Source: Martinezella rhizogenes
GTDB lineage: Bacteria; Pseudomonadota; Alphaproteobacteria; Rhizobiales; Rhizobiaceae
Assembly: GCF_000799715.1 (NCBI RefSeq)
Contig: NZ_JUHG01000015.1
Coordinates: 1 to 64,000 of the forward strand
Direction: 5' to 3'
Length of the DNA stretch: 64,000 nt
The notes beneath the pieces were generated by a model that had not been told where the DNA came from, made no database searches, and saw only the letters and a list, made by a program, of their open reading frames with translations. Positions 9,232 to 16,241 of this stretch are shown here, in pieces. Numbering within the stretch: the stretch's first letter is position 1; every line of letters begins with the position of its first letter. The translations under genes and the position numbers were made by a program.

Positions 9232-11073
9232 CTAATCAAAAGTATCCAGGCGCCCGTGGACAATCGTCCGCATCCGCGCTGCCCGTTCTGCGCCGGTCGA
9301 ACCATCGGTTAGCGGTGGTGGCAATGGAAGATCGTCCAGGCCGCGCGTGAGCGCTGAGATCAGGTCATCGATGGCCCGAGCGGCCGCCGCCGACGGAATA
9401 CCTGCCGTCGCTGCGAAACGCATGAAATCTGCTCGCCTCAGCCGTTCGTCCTTGCCGCTGATTTTGAGCGCCATGCGATCATGCTGCAGACCCGGAAACA
9501 CCCGCGTCGTGACTGCGTCATAGAGCGGGGCCATACGGACCGAGCTGAAATCGTCTCTTCCAGGTAGCGCGATTTCCAGCAAGGCCATGTTCTTCAGGTG
9601 CATATCGCCATCCGCGATCAGCCATGCGAACAGTGCCCGCCGCAAAAGCAGCAGCAGGTCCGCATCCGCATCGGTCGAGAGTGGACGCAGTGCGGCCGCT
9701 ATCCGTTCCATCGTGCCTGTGTATTTGTCTTCTGCCCGTACGCCCAGGACTGAGGCCATATCCTCAAGCGCCAGACGGCGCATGTCGTCAAGGCTGGTGC
9801 GGATATCGAAGCGCTCGACCGCAAGAGCCACCGGCAAGTCATCCGGCATGGGAACGAGCGCAATGGCGGGTACCGTGAATCCGGCTGTTCGGCCAAGTTC
9901 CAGGGATTGCCATTCGACGACGGGTAGCGCCTCGAATCCTGAGGTGCCGGCGGGCTTCAGAATATGCGTGAACGGCTTGTTCGTGCTCGGCGTCAGAGTG
10001 CCCTGGGCGTCGAGGAACATTGGCGCCTTGATCTGCACGCCAGACAAGCGTGGTGTTGCGCCGGTCGCAAACATCCGCGCCAGTTTTTGTTCGAACGTAT
10101 CCTGGATGTCACCGCGACCGGGACCGGCATAGGTCCCCGTGAACACGTGGTCTGTCGTGAAGCTATTCAGTCGGGTCAGCAGAACGTCAGCCGGCAGGGT
10201 CGCGAGCTCACTTGCCCGTTCCACGATCGTGATGTTTGACATGTAGCGTTTGCCCGTGCGCAGCTCCGCACGTTCGTCCGGGTTGTTCAATACCCGTCCC
10301 AGCCAGCCTTCCGGCAACAGCGATTCAATAAAAGGTGGCAGGCTGCCCGGCGTAGTCTGGCGCACGAGCGACGGACCGTCTGGATCGGCAGCCTGCCATC
10401 GCCATTCGAAACCATCATGCACCAAATTACCGATCGGCGCCCCATGCCATGCTACGATCAGGTTAAGCGCAGCCTGGTTGGTGGGAGTGATGGCACCACC
10501 CGGCTTGCGCTTTAGGAAGCGTTCGGCTGCACTGCCTTCAGCAAGCCAATCATTGTCACGGGCAAGCTTGAACACCGCATCGGCGGCGGCATCCGGATTG
10601 CCGTATTCTTCGATCAAGCGTGCGGCGATTCCCTCTTTCATTGTTTCGTCGAAGGAAGCGGCATGTTCGCTACGGATGCGGAAAGCTTCCAGAAAACGCT
10701 GTCGCAGCGAAGACACGTTTACGCGCAGTTCTCCCATGTCATCGCCGACGACGGCCTGTGCAATGGAGGGATGATCCGGCGCCTTGTTCTGGATGATTTC
10801 GAGCGTTCTGATACGCTGCCGCTGTACGCGGCGGCCGGTCAGGAACAGACGGCCATCACGCATCGGACCAAGCAGCACGGCGCTAGCGGCTGAGAGATAG
10901 GCGTTTGGATAGAGATATTTAGCGATGCGTACTGCGTGAGTCCGCACCGTCTGGTCTATATCGTCGCTGGCATCGACATAGATGCCACGCATCAACTGGA
11001 CGAGCTTACCAGCTTCCGCTTGGCGGTGGCTGCGCATTTTATCTATGGTCTCGCCAACGAGATGAAGAGGCAT
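9232..11073 (-). CDS. HipA-type serine/threonine kinase toxin fused to AbiEi-like antitoxin domain
   Basis: A 613-aa protein. Residues about 240-600 carry HipA kinase features: the N-subdomain (LPPFIESLLPEGWLGR), an ATP-binding Lys in THILKPAG, the hinge-like LAVERFDI, the catalytic loop DGDMHLKN (488-495) and the metal-binding Asp in APLYD (519). HipA kinases inactivate a translation component such as glutamyl-tRNA synthetase. Residues about 1-110 look like an AbiEi-type winged helix plus antitoxin fold (LMRGIYVD, THAVRIAKYLYPNAYLSAASA). No separate hipB-like gene adjoins it, so DNA binding and perhaps toxin control may reside in the same chain. Two large palindromes start three bases upstream of the start codon. 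The HipA assignment is strong; the AbiEi assignment rests on pattern only. Confidence 0.8.
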   Translation of the reverse strand: MPLHLVGETIDKMRSHRQAEAGKLVQLMRGIYVDASDDIDQTVRTHAVRIAKYLYPNAYLSAASAVLLGPMRDGRLFLTGRRVQRQRIRTLEIIQNKAPDHPSIAQAVVGDDMGELRVNVSSLRQRFLEAFRIRSEHAASFDETMKEGIAARLIEEYGNPDAAADAVFKLARDNDWLAEGSAAERFLKRKPGGAITPTNQAALNLIVAWHGAPIGNLVHDGFEWRWQAADPDGPSLVRQTTPGSLPPFIESLLPEGWLGRVLNNPDERAELRTGKRYMSNITIVERASELATLPADVLLTRLNSFTTDHVFTGTYAGPGRGDIQDTFEQKLARMFATGATPRLSGVQIKAPMFLDAQGTLTPSTNKPFTHILKPAGTSGFEALPVVEWQSLELGRTAGFTVPAIALVPMPDDLPVALAVERFDIRTSLDDMRRLALEDMASVLGVRAEDKYTGTMERIAAALRPLSTDADADLLLLLRRALFAWLIADGDMHLKNMALLEIALPGRDDFSSVRMAPLYDAVTTRVFPGLQHDRMALKISGKDERLRRADFMRFAATAGIPSAAAARAIDDLISALTRGLDDLPLPPPLTDGSTGAERAARMRTIVHGRLDTFD

Positions 11074-11076
11074 CTG

Positions 11077-11113
11077 TGTAACTTTCCCGTATTTCAGATA
11101 CGGGAAAGTTACA
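11077..11113. promoter_or_regulatory. Operator-like perfect palindrome 1 before the HipA-fusion gene
   Basis: Sixteen-base perfect arms (TGTAACTTTCCCGTAT and its complement) separated by TTCAG. It lies directly upstream of the minus-strand start codon at 11071-11073, over the ribosome-binding region, where a bound autorepressor would block expression. The arm also contains the only purine-rich stretch (GGGAAAG) available as Shine-Dalgarno. The core AACTTTC-CGTAT is shared with the second palindrome. Confidence 0.75.
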
Positions 11114-11143
11114 TTATTTTTTCTGAGATTTCAAATCTTGGGA

Positions 11144-11174
11144 AACTTTCGTGTATCTGAAATACGCGAAAGTT
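11144..11174. promoter_or_regulatory. Operator-like palindrome 2 before the HipA-fusion gene
   Basis: Thirteen-base arms (AACTTTCGTGTAT against ATACGCGAAAGTT, one mismatch) around CTGAA, which is the complement of the spacer in palindrome 1. The two sites are therefore inverted copies of one asymmetric-centred element, about 65 bases centre to centre. The A+T-rich stretch between them (TTATTTTTTCTGAG) is the likely promoter. Confidence 0.7.
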
Positions 11175-11369
11175 GCAACGTTTCGTCATAGCTAAGAGAG
11201 ACGCGAGGGAATGAAGGTTTTTAGCATTTCAAGAGCGCTGCCATGCTCGAATGTACCTATTATAGGTGGAAATGGGCCGCAAAGCCCGTTGATCGAGGGA
11301 GAGGAGAGGCTTAACGGTGTGTTTAATCATTATACATCTTAAAATAGAAATTATAGCGTAATATACCTT

Positions 11370-11677
11370 ATGGACATCTGCGCCCTGCCTTTGGTGACCA
11401 AGGGGCGGGCGATCATCCGGCATCTCGCCACCGACACGCGCTTTGTCGGTATCGGCTGGGCAACGGCAGAGAAGGTCTGGGATCGTTTTGGCGAGACGAT
11501 CTACGACATCCATCCGGGACCGTGACCTGAAGGCGCTCGCAGACGTCGTCGGCGCGGATCGGGCCATCGCTATCGTCGACGGGTTCGGCATGCTCTCCGA
11601 AGAAGTCGAAATCTTCCGCTGGCTGATCGATACGGCGTCTCGCCCCGTGTGGCCGGTACTGCCGCCCGTGTCTGGGG
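11370..11677 (+). pseudogene. RecD-like ATP-dependent helicase, N-terminal fragment with frameshifts
   Basis: Translated across frames, this segment gives a helix-hairpin-helix-like text. It starts TKGRAIIRHLATDTRFVGIG and continues with WATAEKVWDRFGETIYDI. After removing one inserted A near 11511 it reads on as LRDRDLKALADVVGA and VDGFGMLSEEVEIFRW. A further shift gives DRYGVSPRVAGTAARVWGG. This resembles the N-terminal region of RecD2-type DNA helicases in rhizobia, recognised from memory of the family and not proven. It has at least two frameshifts and is cut off at 11677 by an IS6-type end, so it is a decayed fragment. Confidence 0.5.
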
Positions 11678-11705
11678 GGCACTGTAACGTTAACTGGCGG
11701 TCGAG
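11678..11705 (+). repeat. Solo IS6-type terminal sequence, inverted copy of 9109-9136
   Basis: Twenty-seven of 28 bases match the complement of 9109-9136, including the core CTGTAACGTTAACTGGCGG. Weaker similarity continues for about 12 bases inward (AATCTGGGAT against GATCTGCGAT). No transposase follows before the dehydrogenase 3' end at 11776, so this is a solo end left by deletion. Together with the remnant at 8632-9136 it brackets the toxin-antitoxin and helicase-fragment island in inverted orientation. Confidence 0.8.
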
Positions 11706-11775
11706 CCGAATCTGGGATCGAGAGGCCGCAGGCGGCTTCCCGCCTCCGGCCCGATTTGGCGGTATGCACAAGTTG

Positions 11776-12849
11776 CTACTTGTGCAAGTCGATCAGGATC
11801 TTGAGCTGAGTTCCAGCCGGATCGAGAAGGGCGTCGAAACCGTCCTTCACGGCGTTGTCGAGCGAGACAGTCTTGGTGACAACCTTGCGAGCGGGTATCT
11901 GGCCGGACGCAATGAGACGCATCACGCGCGGCCACAGCTGACCCGGATAGGCCCAGGATCCACGAAGATCGATGTCCTTATATACGACGGTGAACCAGTT
12001 GATCGGCGCCTCGCCCTGGTGCAGGCCGACCTGGACCACCACCCCCTGCTTGCGCACGGCATCGACGCAGGTTTGAAGCGCAAGAGTATTGCCGACGCAC
12101 TCGAGCGCAACATCGCATCCGACATTTCCCTCCGTCGCCGCCCGCAGGACATCGCCGACGTTTTGATTTCTCGGGTTGATCGTCACGACTTCAGGAAGAA
12201 TTGTTTTCGCAATCTCCAAACGCGTCTGATTGATATCTGAAAGGAAAAGCTGCGCGGCGCCGGCTGCCTGAGCCGACAGCAGCGTGAGCAGCCCAATCGG
12301 TCCCGCGCCCGTGACGAGTACGGCATCTCCCGGCTTGATGCCGCCTCGGTCGCACGCATAAACGGCGACGGCAGTTGGCTCAACAAGCGCTGCGTCCTCG
12401 TCGGTCAGTGCCTCCGGTACTTTATAGACGTTGTAGCCCTTCAGAAGCGTGGCTTGCGCCATGCCGCCACCGATCCAACTCAGCCCAGCAAGAGCCATGG
12501 CATCGGATAGCTGGAAGTTGCCGCGGTCGGTGTAATAGTCACCGCCTCGGGGCGTGATGAACGGCTGGACGGAAACTCGATCACCTTCGCGGACATGTTT
12601 GACGTCCTTCCCGATCTTCTTGACGACCCCTCCGAACTCGTGGCCGAGCACCTGGGGACTTTTCGCGCCTGTGATCGGGTGCGGCTCGGTCGGGACAAAT
12701 ATTGGACCATAGGCATATTCATGCAGGTCGGTCCCACAAATCCCCGTGAAGCGGTTTTCGATGACCACTTCGTCCGCCGCGGGGTTTGTAGGATCTTCGA
12801 TATCTTCGATCAGCAGCTTTTTAGCCGCGTGAAAGCGCAAAGCCCTCAT
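11776..12849 (-). CDS. Zinc-dependent alcohol dehydrogenase, 2,3-butanediol dehydrogenase-like
   Basis: A 357-aa medium-chain dehydrogenase. The catalytic zinc ligands sit in GICGTDLHEY (about residue 37) and GHEFGG (about 68), and the NAD-binding loop is VTGAGPIGLLTL. The long insertion between them (PIFVPTEPHPITG) is typical of (R,R)-butanediol/sorbitol-type enzymes. The ATG at 12849 is chosen because a GGAGGAG Shine-Dalgarno stands 6-7 bases before it; longer upstream reading is spurious. It is divergent from the flavin reductase/monooxygenase genes and shares a 280-bp control region with the palindrome at 12980-12997. It probably oxidises a secondary alcohol or acyloin in the same pathway as that operon. 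Confidence 0.9.
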   Translation of the reverse strand: MRALRFHAAKKLLIEDIEDPTNPAADEVVIENRFTGICGTDLHEYAYGPIFVPTEPHPITGAKSPQVLGHEFGGVVKKIGKDVKHVREGDRVSVQPFITPRGGDYYTDRGNFQLSDAMALAGLSWIGGGMAQATLLKGYNVYKVPEALTDEDAALVEPTAVAVYACDRGGIKPGDAVLVTGAGPIGLLTLLSAQAAGAAQLFLSDINQTRLEIAKTILPEVVTINPRNQNVGDVLRAATEGNVGCDVALECVGNTLALQTCVDAVRKQGVVVQVGLHQGEAPINWFTVVYKDIDLRGSWAYPGQLWPRVMRLIASGQIPARKVVTKTVSLDNAVKDGFDALLDPAGTQLKILIDLHK

Positions 12850-12979
12850 CTCAACTCCTCCTCCGAAAAACAATCTTGCGAAAGCGACAATGTGTCCTGC
12901 GCGGGTGAGACAATCACATCGCGAGCCCGGCATCTGCCTCCGCTACTCCTTGATAGGACCTTCCAAGGCTGCCCTGCCA

Positions 12980-12997
12980 CTGTCTCTTGTGAGACAG
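12980..12997. promoter_or_regulatory. CTGTCTC-N4-GAGACAG palindrome (activator site candidate)
   Basis: Seven-base perfect arms with spacer TTGT, between the divergent dehydrogenase (start 12849) and flavin reductase (start 13130). The same arms with another 4-base spacer occur at 15532-15559 before the second flavin reductase. A GG-N10-GC sigma-54-like element is present about 80 bases downstream (GG at 13076, TTGC ending 13089). The AcoR-like regulator at 16242 is the obvious candidate binder, but it lacks the GAFTGA loop, so the sigma factor is uncertain. Confidence 0.55.
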
Positions 12998-13129
12998 CGA
13001 CGCACCGAGCCGCTGGTTCATCTGGTCCAGTATTCAGCGCCTAACCTTCTGATAAATTTGAACATGCTGAAGCGAGGAGGCGGTCTTGCCCCTCGATGCG
13101 GCCCACATCGCGCTGGAGGAGGAGCCCTC

Positions 13130-13666
13130 ATGATGGCAGTCACAATCAGTCCGGAATCCGTCACGGACCTTTTCCGAGCAAGTATGCGTATAATGGCTGC
13201 CAGCGTCTCGCTGATCACAACAAGAGACCGTGCAGGCGCATTTCACGGCATGGCTGTTACGAGTGCCACGTCTCTTTGCATGAGCCCGCCATCCATGCTT
13301 GTCGCGGTCAATCGCTCTGCGTCGATTCATCCGATCATCTCCGATACCGGAAAGTTCTGCCTCAATCTGATGGGTGAATCGCATTTCGAGCTGCTGGAAT
13401 GCTTTTCCCGAAGCGAGCTACGGGATCGTCGCTTCGCACAAGAACATTGGCATGAGGGACCCGACGGACTGCCGATACTTCGCGGTGCGTTGGCGTCGCA
13501 AGTCTGCACGGTTGAAGCTGCCCAAGACTACGGCACGCACACAATCTTCATCGGCAAAGTTGACCACGTTCTTTTGCCAGCAGCGACAGAGGAACGGGTT
13601 GCTCCATTGCTCTGGATGAACGGCTCGCGAACATCGCTTGCCAACGGCCAATCTACAAAATCCTGA
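13130..13666 (+). CDS. Flavin reductase-like (FMN-binding split-barrel) protein, copy 1
   Basis: A 178-aa protein of the flavin reductase domain family, which supplies reduced FMN/FAD to a partner monooxygenase using NAD(P)H. Recognisable parts are SVSLITTRDRAGAFHGMAV (strand plus flavin loop), SMLVAVNRSASIHPII, GKFCLNLMGE and the C-terminal HTIFIGKVDHV and PLLWMNG segments. The ATG at 13130 has a GGAGGAGGA Shine-Dalgarno; the frame is open further upstream but covers the regulatory palindrome and is not coding. It directly precedes the LLM-type monooxygenase (48 bases), the expected partner. A divergent second copy lies at 15647. Confidence 0.85.
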   Translation: MMAVTISPESVTDLFRASMRIMAASVSLITTRDRAGAFHGMAVTSATSLCMSPPSMLVAVNRSASIHPIISDTGKFCLNLMGESHFELLECFSRSELRDRRFAQEHWHEGPDGLPILRGALASQVCTVEAAQDYGTHTIFIGKVDHVLLPAATEERVAPLLWMNGSRTSLANGQSTKS

Positions 13667-13714
13667 TTTCCACTGAACGCCCGGATGGGCTTCGCAAACC
13701 TGAGGGAGGTTATA

Positions 13715-14803
13715 TTGAAACTCGGAACATTCGCCATGCCGCTCCATCCAGCCAGTCGCCCGCTGGTTGATATCATCAAGGAGAATACCGACAAGATCAT
13801 ACTTGCCGATCAGTTGGGCTTCGATGAGGCGTGGATCGGTGAACATATCTCCTGTGTGACGGAGCCGATCTCCTCGCCGATGATGTTCCTGGCCTCTCTC
13901 ATTTCGCAGACCAAAAACATCAAGTTCGCGACGGGCGTTATTGCTCTGCCCAACCACCATCCGGCGCTAGTCGCGGCGGAAGCCGCGCAATTCGATCACA
14001 TGTCGAAGGGTCGGTTTATTTTTGGCGTCGGCCCAGGTGGTCTTGCTTCCGACATGGAGCTCTTCGGCAATCTGGACGGTGATATCCGCAACGAACGCAT
14101 GGCGGAGTCGATCTCAACCATCCTGAAAATCTGGTCCCAGGATCCTCCTTACGACATCCCTGGAAAGCATTGGCCAATCAAGCTGACCGAGATGATCATT
14201 CCGGAACTCGGCGTGGGCTTCATGGGCAAGCCCTATCAAAAGCCGCATCCGCCAATCGCGCTCTCATCGATGTCCCCCGGAAGTGGAAGTGTCGCCTATG
14301 CTGCCAAGAAGGGCTGGATACCGGTAACGGCGAACTTCGCCCCTGAAAGCACCGTGATCAGCCATTGGCAAAAATATGTCGAAGGCTGCCAGGCCGCTGG
14401 TCGTGAACCGACGGGCAAGGATTGGACGGTTGCCCGCAATGTCGTGATCGGCGAAAGCGACGCACAGGCTGAGGATTGGTTGCTCGACCCCAAGGGTTCG
14501 AACATCTTCTACTTCGACTATCTCTGGGAAGTCCTCAAGCGCGCCGACTATACGATCGTCGCCAAGCCGGATATCAACATGAAGGATGAGGACGTCACGG
14601 TCGAGGCCATCGTCAAGGCCAGTGTCATCTACGGGTCTCCAAAGACAGTTGCGGAAAAGATCATCAGCCTGCGTGAACGTTCGGGTCCGTTCGGCACAAT
14701 GCTGATGGCGGGCCTGGACGGAAGTGGCAACAATCTCGAACGCGAGCGTTTGAGCATGCAGCGTCTGGCCAAGGACGTCCTGCCCATCGTAAACGCGGCC
14801 TGA
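13715..14803 (+). CDS. LLM-class (luciferase-like) flavin-dependent monooxygenase
   Basis: A 362-aa TIM-barrel flavin monooxygenase of the bacterial-luciferase superfamily, with segments LGTFAMPLHP, DEAWIGEH, FATGVIALPNHHP, GRFIFGVGPGG and KPYQKPHPPI typical of two-component alkane/terpene/diketocamphane-type oxygenases. TTG at 13715 is chosen as start because GGGAGG lies about six bases upstream; the ATG at 13685 has no such signal. It needs reduced FMN, which the flavin reductases on both sides could supply. Its operon with ribB suggests high flavin demand. The substrate (a ketone, terpene or other small organic) is unknown; some relatives are annotated limonene monooxygenase, which should not be taken literally. 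Confidence 0.88.
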   Translation: MKLGTFAMPLHPASRPLVDIIKENTDKIILADQLGFDEAWIGEHISCVTEPISSPMMFLASLISQTKNIKFATGVIALPNHHPALVAAEAAQFDHMSKGRFIFGVGPGGLASDMELFGNLDGDIRNERMAESISTILKIWSQDPPYDIPGKHWPIKLTEMIIPELGVGFMGKPYQKPHPPIALSSMSPGSGSVAYAAKKGWIPVTANFAPESTVISHWQKYVEGCQAAGREPTGKDWTVARNVVIGESDAQAEDWLLDPKGSNIFYFDYLWEVLKRADYTIVAKPDINMKDEDVTVEAIVKASVIYGSPKTVAEKIISLRERSGPFGTMLMAGLDGSGNNLERERLSMQRLAKDVLPIVNAA

Positions 14804-14838
14804 ACGCTCTACCAGTCACCAATCAAGGGAGAATTCCA

Positions 14839-15510
14839 ATGCAACTCGATTGGGAGGTTTCTCCGGTCATCTCGATGAGGACTCCGCTCGCAAGGGCGGG
14901 GTCTTCGATGGTGGGGGAAGCGATCGAGGTTGTTGCGGCCGGCGGCATGGTTATCGTGGTCGATGATGACGATCGAGAAAATGAGGGCGACCTCATCGCT
15001 TCCGCCGCAACGATCACGCACGAGATGATTGCCTTCATGGTCAATCATTCGACAGGCATCTTATGTGCGGCGATGGACCAGGAAAGGGCGGACGCGCTCG
15101 CCTTGCCACCAATGGTATCGAGGAACGACGATCCCCAAGCAACTGCCTTTACCGTCACATGCGACGCGAAGCATTGCGGAACGGGCGTCTCGGCCAAAGA
15201 CCGTGCAATCACCTTGCATGCGCTGGCAACTGATGGATTGGATCCCGGCTTGTTGCGCAGGCCTGGGCACATCTTTCCGCTTCGCGCGCGACGAGGCGGC
15301 GTCCTGACCAGACAGGGTCACACGGAGGCCGCCTACGATCTCGTCCGCCTTGCAGGCCACGTGCCGGTAGGCGTCCTTTGCGAGTTGGTGAATTCGGATG
15401 GAACGATGATGTGCGGAGAACAGATTGATCAATTCTCAAGGCGCTTTGGTCTGCTGAAAATCTCGGTAGCGGATCTGATCGCCTGGCGACATTCCAAACG
15501 GGATCATTGA
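14839..15510 (+). CDS. ribB: 3,4-dihydroxy-2-butanone 4-phosphate synthase
   Basis: A 223-aa RibB, which converts ribulose 5-phosphate to the four-carbon precursor of riboflavin, with formate release. The acidic metal/substrate motif VVDDDDRENEGDLI (about residues 36-49), the VSAKDRAITLHAL segment and the RPGHIFPLRARRGGVLTRQG active-site block are intact. A GGGAGAATTCC Shine-Dalgarno precedes the ATG. There is no C-terminal GTP cyclohydrolase II domain. The gene sits inside a flavin-monooxygenase operon instead of a riboflavin operon, so it is probably a dedicated extra copy boosting FMN supply while the pathway is induced. Confidence 0.93.
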   Translation: MQLDWEVSPVISMRTPLARAGSSMVGEAIEVVAAGGMVIVVDDDDRENEGDLIASAATITHEMIAFMVNHSTGILCAAMDQERADALALPPMVSRNDDPQATAFTVTCDAKHCGTGVSAKDRAITLHALATDGLDPGLLRRPGHIFPLRARRGGVLTRQGHTEAAYDLVRLAGHVPVGVLCELVNSDGTMMCGEQIDQFSRRFGLLKISVADLIAWRHSKRDH

Positions 15511-15531
15511 CCAACATATCGACGTCTCAGC

Positions 15532-15559
15532 AACGACTGTCTCAAATGAGACAGTCGTT
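15532..15559. promoter_or_regulatory. Long CTGTCTC-N4-GAGACAG palindrome before flavin reductase 2
   Basis: Twelve-base perfect arms (AACGACTGTCTC and complement) around AAAT, between ribB and the second flavin reductase. The core equals the site at 12980-12997. A TGG...GC element with exact GG-N10-GC spacing follows (GG at 15589-15590, GC at 15601-15602), about 45 bases ahead of the ATG at 15647. It may be an activator site and an internal promoter; the lack of a U-tract argues against a terminator. Confidence 0.6.
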
Positions 15560-15646
15560 CGCGTAGCATTGGTCTCACAATCGACATTGGGCAGCGTAAA
15601 GCGATTTAATATAACAGGTGATGCCGGACTTAACCGGAGTTGGAAA

Positions 15647-16192
15647 ATGGGCGATGAGACTTCTCATTTCCGTGATGACGATGCAGAATTCTCCAGGAAG
15701 CTTCGCCGAGGCATGCGTGCAACTGCGATGTGCGTGTCACTGCTGACGACGCGCGACGAGCACGGTCGGTACTACGGCTTGGCGGTGACGAACCCTTCGC
15801 AACTGTCGGCGACACTCCCTTCGATGGTGGTCGCCGTCGACCGGCACGCCTTACCGTGTTCCGCTATCAATATAAGCAGTCTTTACTGCCTCAATCACGT
15901 CTCGAGCGGCGATCTCGACCGTCTTGATCGCTTTGATCGGAATGATTTTCTCGAAGCCAACCATGAAACGGACGCTTGGAGGATAGGCCTCTTCGGGTTG
16001 CCCTATCTGGAAACGGCAGCAACAAGTTACTTCTGCAGGGTCATCGGAGCGCATGACTATGGAGACCAGACGATCTTCGTGGGGCGTATCGAAGGGGTCA
16101 GATTGAACCGAGATATCGACCCTGCCCATGCAGATCCTCTGATCTGGATGAACGGCGGGCCTGTTCGACTGGCTGGAAGAGAGATGCTATAA
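15647..16192 (+). CDS. Flavin reductase-like protein, copy 2 (divergent paralogue)
   Basis: A 181-aa paralogue of the protein at 13130: VSLLTTRDEHGRYYGLAV, SMVVAVDRHALPCSAI, DYGDQTIFVGRIEGV and PLIWMNGGPVRLAG match it position by position. The flavin-loop segment is changed (TNPSQLSATL instead of TSATSLCMSP) and the usual FCLNL strand reads YCLNHV. The ATG at 15647 follows a CCGGAG signal and lies downstream of the putative promoter; the TTG at 15569 would put the start inside the control region. It may be a reductase with altered flavin or pyridine nucleotide preference, or a non-reductase flavin-binding protein. Confidence 0.8.
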   Translation: MGDETSHFRDDDAEFSRKLRRGMRATAMCVSLLTTRDEHGRYYGLAVTNPSQLSATLPSMVVAVDRHALPCSAINISSLYCLNHVSSGDLDRLDRFDRNDFLEANHETDAWRIGLFGLPYLETAATSYFCRVIGAHDYGDQTIFVGRIEGVRLNRDIDPAHADPLIWMNGGPVRLAGREML

Positions 16193-16241
16193 GAAGGGCA
16201 AAGGACGAAGGCCCCTCAATATTTGCTTTGGGAGGAGCAAC

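Noticed and set aside
12892..12908. Sigma-54-like GG-N10-GC element on the minus strand before the butanediol dehydrogenase
   Set aside because: Only the GG and GC positions match the consensus; too weak to list.
12890..13129. Extended N-terminus for flavin reductase 1
   Set aside because: It would cover the palindrome and promoter; the strong GGAGGAGGA signal supports the ATG at 13130.
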